Origin: Clostridia bacterium
Lineage (GTDB): Bacteria > Bacillota > Clostridia > Oscillospirales > CAG-272
DNA length: 64,000 bases
NCBI GenBank assembly: GCA_017428635.1
Contig: JAFRQK010000011.1
Location: 1-64,000 of the forward strand
Direction of reading: 5' to 3'
Below the pieces are notes generated by a model. It made no database searches and was not told where the DNA came from. It saw nothing but the letters and a program-made list of their open reading frames with translations. Position numbers and translations under genes: made by a program. This document shows positions 26,637-35,275 of the stretch, piece after piece (positions within the stretch are counted from its first letter, which is position 1; each line of letters starts with the position of its first letter).

Positions 26637-28158
26637 GCTCGATGAGCGAGCGGAAGATCCTGCGGAAAACGTTTGCGCGGCAGTCATCTTCGGTCATTTG
26701 TTTCGATTCGGCGAAAGTTTTCTCAAAGTCGCGCTTCACGTCGGCTACCGCCGGCGATCTGTACGTCCACAGCCCGCACTCGAAGTGCAGATAAAGACTT
26801 CTGTAATCGAGGTTGACCGATCCGACCGTCGCGAACTCGTCGTCGCAAACGAACGTTTTCGCGTGCATGAACCCCGGCGTGAACTCGTACAGTTTCACGC
26901 CCGCTCTCACGAGCCGGTCGTAGTGCGCCTTGGTCGATTCGAAGACCATGGGTTTGTCCGGGATCGCGGGCGTCACTATCCTGACGTCGACGCCGCTTCC
27001 CGCGGCGCGGCAGAGCGCCTGCTCGATCTGGTAGTCGATTATGAGGTAGGGCGTCGTGATCCAGACGTATTTCTTCGCACCGTAGATGAGGTTGAGATAT
27101 ATCGCCTCTCCCGTCGCGATATCGTCGGCGGGATTGTCCTGATACGGCTGAATGATACCGCACTCTTCTGCGTCAAAAGTGTCGAATTTTTCCGGCTTGT
27201 ATTTCAGATATCCGTCTTCTCCGCTGCCCTCGGGGTCGAAGAACTCCCACATAGACAGGAACATGACGGTGAAACTCCACGCTGCGCGCCCCTCGACGAG
27301 GACCGCGTTGTCCTTCCAGTATCCGAAACGCTCGATCTCGTTGATATACTCGTCGGCGATATTGAATCCGCCCGTGAAGGCGACTCTGCCGTCGACCGAG
27401 CAGATCTTTCTGTGGTCGCGGTTGTTCAGACGCGGGTATATCAGCGGCACGTACCTGTTGAAAACGCGGCACTTTATCCCCTCGGCGTCGAGTTCCCGGG
27501 CAAATCGCCACGGAAGATAGTTGATCGATCCGAAATCGTCGTAGATAAGGCGGACGTCGACGCCCTCCCTGACTTTTTCGAGGAGAATGGCGTGTACGTC
27601 GTCCCACATTTTCCCGGGCGCCAGAATGAAATACTCGAGAAAAATATACTTTTCAGCGGAACGAAGCGTGTCGAGAAACGTCTCGTACATCGATTCGCCC
27701 GTCGGAAAATAGGTCGCTTTTGAGTTCGCATACGGCGGATTCCCGGCGAGATTCGTTATGAGATCCGACTGCTTTTTCGCCTCCTCGGAATCGAACGCGA
27801 CCTTTTCCCTTCCGTGGTCGAGCGCGATCGCGCGCGCCATCGCCGTGTTGATCGAAGCCATCTTTCTCTTCATCTTCTCGGAGACTGTGTTCCCGTGGAA
27901 AATGAGGTAAACGGCAACGCCGAACGGCGGAAGAAGAAGAACGAGAATGATCCAGCCGATCTTGTAGGCGGGATTTCCGCGTCTGGTTATGATCCGTATG
28001 CAGAAAAAGAATCCGATGACGATCGTCACGCCGTAATAGATCGCCAGATAGCGTCCCGGAAGGACAAAAAGGGCGAGACCGATTATGACGAACTGCAAAA
28101 AGATCAGAAGACTGACCGTAACGAGTCTGCTCGTGACGAGCTTCAGAAACTTTCTCAC
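26617..28158 (-). CDS. cls: Cardiolipin synthase, phospholipase D family
   Basis: A 513-residue membrane enzyme joining two phosphatidylglycerols into cardiolipin. Two transmembrane helices near the N-terminus and a third shortly after (IGWIILVLLLPPFGVAVYLIF) precede two HKD phosphodiesterase motifs: HRKICSVDGRVAFTGG and HAKTFVCDDEFATVGSVN. GTG at 28156-28158 is preferred since GGAGG is 8 nt upstream; an ATG at 28209 has no site. It has its own promoter divergent from polA. Confidence 0.93.
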   Translation of the reverse strand: MRKFLKLVTSRLVTVSLLIFLQFVIIGLALFVLPGRYLAIYYGVTIVIGFFFCIRIITRRGNPAYKIGWIILVLLLPPFGVAVYLIFHGNTVSEKMKRKMASINTAMARAIALDHGREKVAFDSEEAKKQSDLITNLAGNPPYANSKATYFPTGESMYETFLDTLRSAEKYIFLEYFILAPGKMWDDVHAILLEKVREGVDVRLIYDDFGSINYLPWRFARELDAEGIKCRVFNRYVPLIYPRLNNRDHRKICSVDGRVAFTGGFNIADEYINEIERFGYWKDNAVLVEGRAAWSFTVMFLSMWEFFDPEGSGEDGYLKYKPEKFDTFDAEECGIIQPYQDNPADDIATGEAIYLNLIYGAKKYVWITTPYLIIDYQIEQALCRAAGSGVDVRIVTPAIPDKPMVFESTKAHYDRLVRAGVKLYEFTPGFMHAKTFVCDDEFATVGSVNLDYRSLYLHFECGLWTYRSPAVADVKRDFEKTFAESKQMTEDDCRANVFRRIFRSLIELIAPMI

Positions 28159-28238
28159 TTTTGCCCCCTCCTTCCGGCTTGAAACGCCTTTACGCGTGTG
28201 CGCGTTCACGTTCGCGCGTTAAAAGTACGCTATCCTAT

Positions 28239-28267
28239 ATGATAACTTATATTCACCGAAAAATCAA
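28239..28267 (-). promoter_or_regulatory. Promoter for cls
   Basis: Minus-strand TTGATT (28262-28267) and TATCAT (28239-28244) are 17 bp apart, about 80 nt before the cls start. No equally good promoter for polA was found in this gap. Confidence 0.6.
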
Positions 28268-28307
28268 GTGACCCCCGAAAATCTCCGCAAAGAGAGGAAC
28301 GAACGCT

Positions 28308-30830
28308 TTGAAAAACCTTATCGTTATCGACGGAAACAGCCTGCTGAACCGCTCGTTTTACGGGATCCGGGAACTGTCGACCCCCGACGGGATCCCGACC
28401 AACGCGACGTACGGTTTCATCTCCACCCTGAAACGGTATCTCGACCGTCTGACGCCGACGTACCGCGTCTGCACGTTCGATACGCCCGAAAAAACGTTCC
28501 GTCACGAGCGGTACGAAGGGTACAAGGCGAACCGCCACGGGATGCCGGACGATCTCGCCGTCCAGCTCCCGTACGCAAAAAGGGCGGCGAGAGCGCTCGG
28601 TTTCGAGGTCCTGGAATGCCCCGGATACGAGGCGGACGACGTTATAGGAACGGTCTGCCGCGCCGCCGACGAGCGAGGCGATATCCGCTCGTTCATCGTC
28701 ACCGGAGACAGGGATTCGCTGCAGCTCATTTCCGACAGAACGTCCGTGTGGCTCCTGCGCAACCGCGAGGACGAGCTCTTCGACGGCGATCACTTCCGCG
28801 AGGTCTACTCCGTCTGTCCCGATCAGTTCGTCGACGTCAAGGCGCTGATGGGAGATTCCTCCGACTGCATTCCCGGAGTCCCCGGGATCGGGGAGAAAAC
28901 GGCTCTCAAGCTTATCGCCGCAGCGGGCGGGCTCGACGAGCTGTACGCGGACGAGGAAAACGGATTTTTCGGATCGACCCCGTCGGTGAAACAGAAACTG
29001 GCACAGGGCAAAGAAAGCGCGTATATGTCGCGCGAACTCGCACGGATATGCAGGACCGCTCCCGTAGGGGACGATATCGACGGATACGAGTCACGCGGGA
29101 TCGACGGCGAGGCGCTGTATTCCCTTTTGAACGAACTGTACCTGAGGAGTCTTATCGAAAAATTTCATCTCACGGGATCGCAGATAGAAATGACGGCTCC
29201 CGCGCCGGCGGCGGAGGCGGCGCCGACAAGGAAAATATCCCCCGCCGAGGCCGCGTCGTTCAACATGAAAGACGGCGACGCCGTCACGCTGGACGATTCG
29301 GGGCTGTCGTTCTTCTCGGGCGGCACGCTTTACGTTTGCGAGGACCCCGACCGGGACGCGGTGGCAAATATCCTCTCCCGCCCTGTCGTCTGTCACGACT
29401 TTAAGGCGCTCTGCACCGCGGCGCGACCGTACGGCGTCAAGCCGGAATGCACCTTCGACACGAAACTCGCCGCTTATCTGCTCGAACCCGGAAGAAGTTC
29501 TTATCCGCTGTCATTCGCAGCGGAAAAAGCGGGCGTCGCTCCGGGCGAAGACGCGGCGGCCGTCGGGAGGACCGCAGAAGCGCTCGCCCCGAAAGTCGAC
29601 GCGGAGGGGATGACCGATCTGTTGACGACGGTCGAGATACCTCTCTCCGCCGTGCTCTCTTCAATGGAGGCGCGCGGGTTCAAAACCGACCCCGCGGGGA
29701 TAATCGCTTTCGCGTCTGTACTCAAAGCGCACGAGGACGAACTCGCGGCGCAGATCTATATGCTCGCCGGTCACGACTTCAACATCAACTCGCCGAAACA
29801 ACTCGGGACGGTTCTTTTCGAGGAGATGGGACTGCGCGCGGGAAAGAAGACGAAAACGGGATATTCGACAGATGCCGAAACCCTCTCTTCCCTGCGGTTC
29901 TCTCATCCGATCATCGGAGCCATCCTCGAATACCGCGAGATCGCGAAACTCCGAGGCACGTACGGCGAGAATCTCGCCGCGATGGCGGACGCGGACGGCT
30001 TTATCCACACCACGTTCAACCAGTGCGGAACGGCGACGGGACGGCTCTCGTCGAACGATCCTAACCTTCAGAATATACCCGTGCGCGGGTCGCTCGGGCG
30101 CGAGTTGAGACGGTACTTCACCGCCCGGGGAGAAGACCGGGTGCTGATCGACGCAGACTACTCTCAGATCGAGCTGCGGCTGCTCGCCCATCTGTCCGGC
30201 GACGAGCGTATGATCGGGGGATTCAGGAGCGGAGAGGACATTCACGCCGTCACGGCGTCGGAGGTCTTCGGAGTGCCTAAAGAACAGGTGACGCCGGAGT
30301 TGAGACGGCGCGCGAAAGCCGTCAATTTCGGGATAGTCTACGGTATCGGGGCGTTCTCCCTCTCGCAGGATCTCGGCATCACGAGAAAGAGCGCGGACGA
30401 ATATATCAAGGGATATCTCGCCGCGTATCCGAACGTCGACGAGTACCTGAAGCGCACCGTCGACGGGGCGATAGAAAAAGGTTATACCGAAACGATGTTA
30501 GGCAGACGCCGATACATTCCCGAACTGTCGAGCAAGAACAGAAACGTGTCGGCGTTCGGTCGAAGGGTCGCGATGAACAGCCCGATCCAAGGCAGCGCCG
30601 CGGACGTTATCAAGATAGCGATGATAAGAGTCGAGCGGGCGCTGCGCGAGGCGGGTATCGACGCGATCCTCATAATGCAGGTCCACGACGAACTTATAAT
30701 CGATTCCGCGGAGTCGTGCGCGGACGAGGCCGCGGCGATCCTCAAACGCGAGATGGAGGGAGCCGCTTCCCTCTCCGTTCCGCTTTCGGCGGAAACAACG
30801 CGCGGCAGGACGTGGTACGACGCGAAATAA
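28308..30830 (+). CDS. polA: DNA polymerase I
   Basis: An 840-residue repair and lagging-strand polymerase. The 5' nuclease domain (1-290) has DGNSLLNRSFYGI, EADDVIG, GDRDSLQL and GDSSDCIPGVPGIGEKTA. The polymerase domain (about 470-840) has DYSQIELRLLAHLSGD (motif A), RRAKAVNFGIVYGIG (O helix) and QVHDEL (motif C). The middle region, where a 3'-5' exonuclease would be, lacks the metal-binding acidic motifs, so proofreading is probably absent, as in Bacillus Pol I. TTG start with GAGAGG 9 nt upstream. Confidence 0.97.
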   Translation: MKNLIVIDGNSLLNRSFYGIRELSTPDGIPTNATYGFISTLKRYLDRLTPTYRVCTFDTPEKTFRHERYEGYKANRHGMPDDLAVQLPYAKRAARALGFEVLECPGYEADDVIGTVCRAADERGDIRSFIVTGDRDSLQLISDRTSVWLLRNREDELFDGDHFREVYSVCPDQFVDVKALMGDSSDCIPGVPGIGEKTALKLIAAAGGLDELYADEENGFFGSTPSVKQKLAQGKESAYMSRELARICRTAPVGDDIDGYESRGIDGEALYSLLNELYLRSLIEKFHLTGSQIEMTAPAPAAEAAPTRKISPAEAASFNMKDGDAVTLDDSGLSFFSGGTLYVCEDPDRDAVANILSRPVVCHDFKALCTAARPYGVKPECTFDTKLAAYLLEPGRSSYPLSFAAEKAGVAPGEDAAAVGRTAEALAPKVDAEGMTDLLTTVEIPLSAVLSSMEARGFKTDPAGIIAFASVLKAHEDELAAQIYMLAGHDFNINSPKQLGTVLFEEMGLRAGKKTKTGYSTDAETLSSLRFSHPIIGAILEYREIAKLRGTYGENLAAMADADGFIHTTFNQCGTATGRLSSNDPNLQNIPVRGSLGRELRRYFTARGEDRVLIDADYSQIELRLLAHLSGDERMIGGFRSGEDIHAVTASEVFGVPKEQVTPELRRRAKAVNFGIVYGIGAFSLSQDLGITRKSADEYIKGYLAAYPNVDEYLKRTVDGAIEKGYTETMLGRRRYIPELSSKNRNVSAFGRRVAMNSPIQGSAADVIKIAMIRVERALREAGIDAILIMQVHDELIIDSAESCADEAAAILKREMEGAASLSVPLSAETTRGRTWYDAK

Positions 30831-30853
30831 ACTCACGGCGAAAGATCAAACCC

Positions 30854-30882
30854 TTGATTAAGGGTCCGTTCGGGTATATAAT
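30854..30882 (+). promoter_or_regulatory. Promoter for the cobalamin riboswitch operon
   Basis: TTGATT (30854-30859) and TATAAT (30877-30882), spacer 17 bp, directly upstream of the riboswitch. Transcription would start near 30889. Confidence 0.8.
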
Positions 30883-30904
30883 ATAAACCGACGCAGGGGG
30901 TGCG

Positions 30905-31092
30905 ACAACGGGTCTTTGCTTTTGAGATCAGGGAATCAGGTGAGACGCCTGAGCGAACTCGTCACCGTAACGGATATTATCTTTCCGGCAGCGCCGCAGC
31001 TGTCACGCCATTGGAGCCATCCGCTCTGAGAAGGTCCGGAGAGATCCGCCCGATGTGGCTCAACCGTAAGCCGGGAGACCGACCCCTTTACG
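30905..31092 (+). ncRNA. Cobalamin riboswitch
   Basis: Conserved blocks of the adenosylcobalamin-type aptamer appear in order: AGGGAATCAGGTGAGAC with CCTGAGCG (30939-30973 region), a GTCACCGTAA variant of the usual GCCACTGTAA, a long variable middle, and TAAGCCGGGAGACCGACC (about 31067-31084), which matches the AGCCAGGAGACCTGCC end box. GGTC near 30911 can pair with GACC at the end. No poly-U terminator follows, so control may act on translation, by hiding the AAGGAG at about 31154. It lies between a promoter and the lipoprotein gene. Exact ends are approximate. Confidence 0.85.
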
Positions 31093-31167
31093 CGCTGCAG
31101 GCATGCCTGACCCGCGAGTTCTCGGGTTGCGCGGCGTCGACTATAAAATAGCAAAGGAGAAAATGCC

Positions 31168-31698
31168 ATGAAAATGAAGAAACTCATCTTACCCTTGAGA
31201 CTTCTCCTTATCGCGGTGCTTATTGCGGCTGTAGCACTGACCATTGCGTCTTGCGGTAACGGAACGGGAACAGGGACACAGAAGGCGACTGACGCCGCCA
31301 CCGAAGCAGCCGCGGGGACGGGAACCGAAGCCGAAACGGAGGTCCAGCTCGAACCCGAAGAAGTCGAGGTCGGCGAAGGCGCGAAGACGATCACCGTCAA
31401 CGTCATCAACAAACAGGAAAAAGGCTCCGAGGTCTGGTACAAAGTAATTATCAAGACTGACGCGGAGAAACTTGCCGACGCCCTGACGGAGAACGGTATC
31501 GCCGAGGGCTCCGAGAGCGAGTACGGTCTATACATCACGAAACTGATCGTTCCGCTGGAAGGCGGCAACTATGAGAAAGAGGCCGAGGACGGCTACTGGT
31601 GGTGCCTTGAACAGAACGGCGAAATGACCTCCGTGGGCGCGTCCTTTATCGAGATCAGTGGCGGCGAGGAGTTTGACTTTACCTATCTGACGTACTGA
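31168..31698 (+). CDS. DUF4430 lipoprotein, probable cobalamin-binding protein
   Basis: A 176-residue secreted lipoprotein: signal helix (residues 5-25), lipobox LTIASC with the lipidated Cys at 29, a low-complexity Thr/Glu/Ala linker (30-65), then a domain with DGYWWCLEQNGEMTSVGASFIEISGGEEFDFTYLTY split at the C-terminus, the DUF4430 signature. DUF4430 is related to the transcobalamin C-terminal fold. Together with the upstream cobalamin riboswitch and the ECF S component 2 nt downstream, capture of cobalamin or a related corrinoid outside the cell is likely. Binding itself is inferred. Confidence 0.85.
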   Translation: MKMKKLILPLRLLLIAVLIAAVALTIASCGNGTGTGTQKATDAATEAAAGTGTEAETEVQLEPEEVEVGEGAKTITVNVINKQEKGSEVWYKVIIKTDAEKLADALTENGIAEGSESEYGLYITKLIVPLEGGNYEKEAEDGYWWCLEQNGEMTSVGASFIEISGGEEFDFTYLTY

Positions 31699-31700
31699 CC

Positions 31701-32225
31701 GTGAAAGGCAGACGTAAGCTTACGAACATCGCGCTGTACGCCATGTTCGGAGCGACGATGTTCGTCTCGAAGCTCGCGATGGAAGGTCTTCCGAACGTCC
31801 ACCCGGTCACGATGCTCATTATGGTGCTGACGTTCGCGTACGGATGGCGGGCGGTGTTCCCGCTTACCGTCTATATCTTCCTCGTGGGCATTTACGCGGG
31901 CTTTTCGCTCTGGTGGATCCCGTATCTCTACATCTGGGCGATCTTCTGGGCGATCTCAATGCTGATCCCGTACGACAGGATACCGGTGAAGGTCAAGGTT
32001 TTCGTCCTTCCCCTGATCTGCGGGTTCTTCGGGCTGATCTACGGCACGCTTTACGCGCCGGCCCAGGCGATCATGTTCGGAATGAACTTTGATACGACGC
32101 TCAAATGGATCCTCACGGGTCTCCCGTGGGACGGCGTCCACGCCGTCGGAAATTTCTCGATCGGGTTTCTCATCGTGCCCCTTACGGACGTCACGAAGAA
32201 ACTCAGAGCGAAAACGTCATACTGA
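31701..32225 (+). CDS. ECF transporter S component, probable cobalamin uptake
   Basis: A 174-residue integral membrane protein with about six helices; the opening KLTNIALYAMFGATMFVSKLAMEGLPNVHPVTMLIMVLTFAYG is typical of ECF substrate-binding S components. S components deliver a vitamin to a shared EcfA-A'-T energy module, which is not encoded here. The riboswitch and DUF4430 partner make cobalamin the best guess, comparable to CbrT. GTG start 2 nt after the lipoprotein stop, with no independent ribosome site, suggests translational coupling. Confidence 0.85.
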   Translation: MKGRRKLTNIALYAMFGATMFVSKLAMEGLPNVHPVTMLIMVLTFAYGWRAVFPLTVYIFLVGIYAGFSLWWIPYLYIWAIFWAISMLIPYDRIPVKVKVFVLPLICGFFGLIYGTLYAPAQAIMFGMNFDTTLKWILTGLPWDGVHAVGNFSIGFLIVPLTDVTKKLRAKTSY

Positions 32226-32233
32226 TCTTAAAA

Positions 32234-32269
32234 CGGCGCACCGTTTTTGCGGTGCGCCGCTCTTTTTTT
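32234..32269 (+). terminator. Rho-independent terminator after the ECF gene
   Basis: A perfect 10-bp GC-rich stem (32234-32243 with 32250-32259), 6-nt loop, followed by CTCTTTTTTT. It closes the riboswitch operon. Confidence 0.92.
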
Positions 32270-32280
32270 GCGTTTTCCAC

Positions 32281-32309
32281 TTGACCGCAGGGTCCGATTG
32301 TATTAAAAT
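32281..32309 (+). promoter_or_regulatory. Promoter for pfkA
   Basis: TTGACC (32281-32286) and TAAAAT (32304-32309) with a 17-bp spacer, 62 nt before the pfkA start codon. Confidence 0.75.
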
Positions 32310-32370
32310 ATCTCTTGTGGATTTTTGATACAATTTGTCGGCGGCGCAAGCCGTCGGTCAGGAGGAAAAA

Positions 32371-33471
32371 ATGGCAGCTAAATTCAGAAAAATAGGCGTA
32401 CTTACTTCCGGCGGGGACTCCCCCGGAATGAACGCGGCGGTCCGCGCCGTAGCCCGCGAGGCCCTCTCCCACGGAGTAGAGGTCATGGGTATTTACGGCG
32501 GATACCGCGGCATGATATACGACGAGATGATCGAGTTGACCTCCCGCGAGGTCAGCAACAAGATCACTCTCGGCGGCACGTTCCTTTATTCCGACAGATG
32601 CCTTGAGTTCAAGGAAGAAGAAGGAATGAGGAAGGCGATCGAGACGCTGAAGCGTCACGAGATCGACGGCGTCGTCGCTATCGGCGGCGACGGCACTTTC
32701 CGCGGAGCGACGGATCTTTCCGCCCGCGGGATCCCGACGATCGGCATTCCCGGAACGATCGACAACGACATCACGGCGACCGACAACACGATCGGTTTCG
32801 ACACCGCGATGCAGACGGTGCTTGAGTGCGTCGACCGACTCCGCGACACGTGCGAGAGCCACGCGCGCTGCAACGTCGTCGAGGTAATGGGACGCGGCGC
32901 GGGCGACATCGCCCTGAACACCGCCATCGCGTGCGGCGCCGTCGCGGCGATCATCCCCGAGGTCGAATTCGACGAGAAGGCGTGCATCGAGCGGATCATC
33001 AAACTCCGCCGCGAGGGCAAGAGAAACTTCATCGTCATCGTCTCCGAGGGCGTTTCCGGTTATTCCGAAGATTTCGCCAAGAAGATCAACAATATAACGA
33101 AAGAACTCGCTGAGAGCGAAAATAACGACAGAATGTGGGTCGAGACGAAATTCGTCCGTCTGGCGCACGTCGTGCGCGGCGGCTCCCCCACCCTCTCCGA
33201 CAGGATCCTCGCGACGAAGATGGGCGTCCGCGCCGTCGACGAACTGCTCGCCGGCAACTCCGACCTCGTCGTCTGCGAAAAGGCGGGTCAGATCGTCACC
33301 GTCGAGATCGCTTACTCGCAGGTCCTCGACAGAATGTACAAGGGCACGCTGAAGGACGGTATGCTCGACAGATTCTCACCGCAGCAGGTCGAAGAGATGA
33401 GACAGCTCATCGAGGAGAAGAAACAGTATTTCAAAGATACGTACGCTATGATGGAACGTATTTCAGGCTGA
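32371..33471 (+). CDS. pfkA: ATP-dependent 6-phosphofructokinase
   Basis: A 366-residue phosphofructokinase catalysing the committed step of glycolysis. Motifs: GVLTSGGDSPGMNAAVRA (nucleotide site), AIGGDGTFRGA (a glycine where PPi-dependent enzymes have aspartate, which favours ATP), GIPGTIDNDI with the catalytic aspartate, and VVEVMGRGAGDIA. It is about 45 residues longer than the typical bacterial PfkA, mostly at the C-terminus. ATG with AGGAGG 5 nt upstream; a longer frame to 32335 overlaps the promoter. It is monocistronic between a promoter and a terminator. Confidence 0.94.
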   Translation: MAAKFRKIGVLTSGGDSPGMNAAVRAVAREALSHGVEVMGIYGGYRGMIYDEMIELTSREVSNKITLGGTFLYSDRCLEFKEEEGMRKAIETLKRHEIDGVVAIGGDGTFRGATDLSARGIPTIGIPGTIDNDITATDNTIGFDTAMQTVLECVDRLRDTCESHARCNVVEVMGRGAGDIALNTAIACGAVAAIIPEVEFDEKACIERIIKLRREGKRNFIVIVSEGVSGYSEDFAKKINNITKELAESENNDRMWVETKFVRLAHVVRGGSPTLSDRILATKMGVRAVDELLAGNSDLVVCEKAGQIVTVEIAYSQVLDRMYKGTLKDGMLDRFSPQQVEEMRQLIEEKKQYFKDTYAMMERISG

Positions 33472-33481
33472 AAAAACAGTT

Positions 33482-33512
33482 CGGGGCTGCGCGGTGCGCA
33501 GCCCCGTTTTTT
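33482..33512. terminator. Bidirectional terminator after pfkA
   Basis: An 11-bp perfect stem (33482-33492 with 33496-33506), 3-nt loop GGT, flanked by AAAAAA on the left and TTTTTT on the right, so it can stop transcription from both pfkA and the convergent membrane gene. Confidence 0.9.
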
Positions 33513-33937
33513 CATTTGAACGCCGACTCGTATTTTTCCTCGGCGTTTTTCTTTTTCGCTTTTTTTGAACGGATAGCGAGCCAGATGACGAACGGTACCG
33601 CCCAGAAGACGGTATAGACGGCTCCGGTCATAACGGCGTTTGCGTTGAGTCCGTCGGCCGGGATAAGCGAGAACAGTATGATGAACGCGGCGAGCGTCAC
33701 CGCGTAGTGAAGGACGGCGCGGACGGCGACGTTCATAACGTTCGTCGTGAGGAACGCGGTCATGAGCCCCGCGATGAGTGAGAAGATCAAAGCGAAGATC
33801 ACGCGTTTCAGAGTCAGAGCATCCGTGTTCCCGACGAAGAGATTCGCTCCCGCGTACAGAAGGACGCTGACCGATGTGAAGATCACGCATCCGCGGACGA
33901 GCGCGGTCACGAGAAAAGAGGTAACTTTTTTTGCCAT
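33512..33937 (-). CDS. Small four-helix membrane protein
   Basis: A 141-residue protein with four hydrophobic helices (about 12-34, 47-66, 73-92 and 101-121) and a Lys/Glu-rich cytoplasmic tail. Size and layout recall the DUF3021 family, but I see no diagnostic motif. It is convergent with pfkA, divergent from the aminotransferase, and has no operon partner. Confidence 0.6.
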   Translation of the reverse strand: MAKKVTSFLVTALVRGCVIFTSVSVLLYAGANLFVGNTDALTLKRVIFALIFSLIAGLMTAFLTTNVMNVAVRAVLHYAVTLAAFIILFSLIPADGLNANAVMTGAVYTVFWAVPFVIWLAIRSKKAKKKNAEEKYESAFK

Positions 33938-34011
33938 ATCCGCCTCCGGTCATTTGATGTTATTATAGTATCACTTTTCCCCGCCGATTTCAATATTAAC
34001 GGTTCAAATCG

Positions 34012-34040
34012 TTGCAAACACCCCGTATATATGATAAAAT
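34012..34040 (+). promoter_or_regulatory. Promoter for the aminotransferase-obgE operon
   Basis: TTGCAA (34012-34017) and TAAAAT (34035-34040), spacer 17 bp, 35 nt before the aminotransferase start. Confidence 0.75.
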
Positions 34041-34075
34041 ATTTTAAGTATCAAGATGAGAACGGAGAATCGAAG

Positions 34076-35263
34076 ATGAACTACAATTTTTCCGACAAAA
34101 TAGCGGGGATGAAGCCGTCGGCGATCAGGGAGATCTTCAAATCTCTCGCCGATCCGTCGATAATCAGCTTCGCGGCGGGAAATCCGTCTCCCCTTTCGTT
34201 CCCGACCGAGGCGATCGAGAAGATAGCGTGCGAGATCCTCGCCGAGCAGGCGGTCGCCGCGCTCCAGTACAGCGTGACCGAGGGCTACGGCCCGCTGCGC
34301 GAGGACGTAAAGGCCCGTCTGCGCGATAAATTCGGCATCGACGCCGCGGGCGACGAGACGATAATCACCGCCGGCGGTCAGCAAGGGATCGAGCTCGCCT
34401 GCAAGGTCCTCTGCAACGAAGGCGACGCGGTCATCTGCGAGGAGCCGACGTTTATCGGCGCGCTCAACGCGTTCCGCTCGAACGGCGCGAAGCCGATCGG
34501 CGTTCCGCTTACGCCCGACGGGATCGATCCGGAGGCGCTCGACCGCGCTCTGGGTGAGCACCCCGAGGCGAAGATGATATACCTCATCCCGACGTTCCAC
34601 AATCCCGCGGGGATCACCTCGACGCTCGAAAACAGAAAAGCGGTGCTGAAAGTCGCCCGCGCTCACGGCGTTCCGATCTTCGAGGACAACCCGTACGGGG
34701 AGCTCCGCTTCTCGGGCGAGGACGTCGACACGATCAAGAAACTCGACGGGGACGAGGGCGGCGTCATCTACTGCTCGACGTTCTCGAAGATACTCTCCGC
34801 GGGAATGCGCGTCGGCTACGTCACCGCTCCCGCGCCGATCATCTCAAAGATGGTCATAGCCAAACAGGTCGAAGACGTTCACACGAATATCTTTTTCCAG
34901 ATACTCTGCCACAGATTCATCGACGAGTACGATCTCGACCTTCATATTGCGGGGATCAGGAAACTCTACCGCGACAAATGCGGTCTTATGCTCAGGTCGC
35001 TTGAAGAAAACCTCGCGCCGGACGTACCGTTCACCCGTCCGGACGGCGGTCTGTTCATCTGGTGTACCCTGCCCGACCGTTTCGACGGCGCGCAGTTTGT
35101 GAAAGACGCGCTGAAGCATGGCGTCGCCGTCGTTCCCGGAGCGACGTTCTGCTGCGACGAGGGGGCGAGATCGAATTCGTTCCGTCTCAACTACTCGACG
35201 CCGTCCGACGAGGACATCGTGAGGGGCGTCCGTATACTCGGAGAACTTACGAAAGAGAAATAA
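34076..35263 (+). CDS. PLP-dependent aminotransferase, LysN/2-aminoadipate type
   Basis: A 395-residue fold-type I aminotransferase of the COG1167 group without the GntR-type DNA-binding domain. TAGGQQGIELACKVL marks the PLP phosphate site, IPTFHNPAGIT and FEDNPYGELRF the cofactor ring contacts, and STFSKILSAGMRVGY carries the Schiff-base lysine at 238. Relatives act on 2-aminoadipate, branched-chain or aromatic amino acids, so the substrate is not settled. GGAG lies 8 nt before the ATG. It is followed by obgE after 12 nt. Confidence 0.9.
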   Translation: MNYNFSDKIAGMKPSAIREIFKSLADPSIISFAAGNPSPLSFPTEAIEKIACEILAEQAVAALQYSVTEGYGPLREDVKARLRDKFGIDAAGDETIITAGGQQGIELACKVLCNEGDAVICEEPTFIGALNAFRSNGAKPIGVPLTPDGIDPEALDRALGEHPEAKMIYLIPTFHNPAGITSTLENRKAVLKVARAHGVPIFEDNPYGELRFSGEDVDTIKKLDGDEGGVIYCSTFSKILSAGMRVGYVTAPAPIISKMVIAKQVEDVHTNIFFQILCHRFIDEYDLDLHIAGIRKLYRDKCGLMLRSLEENLAPDVPFTRPDGGLFIWCTLPDRFDGAQFVKDALKHGVAVVPGATFCCDEGARSNSFRLNYSTPSDEDIVRGVRILGELTKEK

Positions 35264-35275
35264 AGGAGTTCGGTT

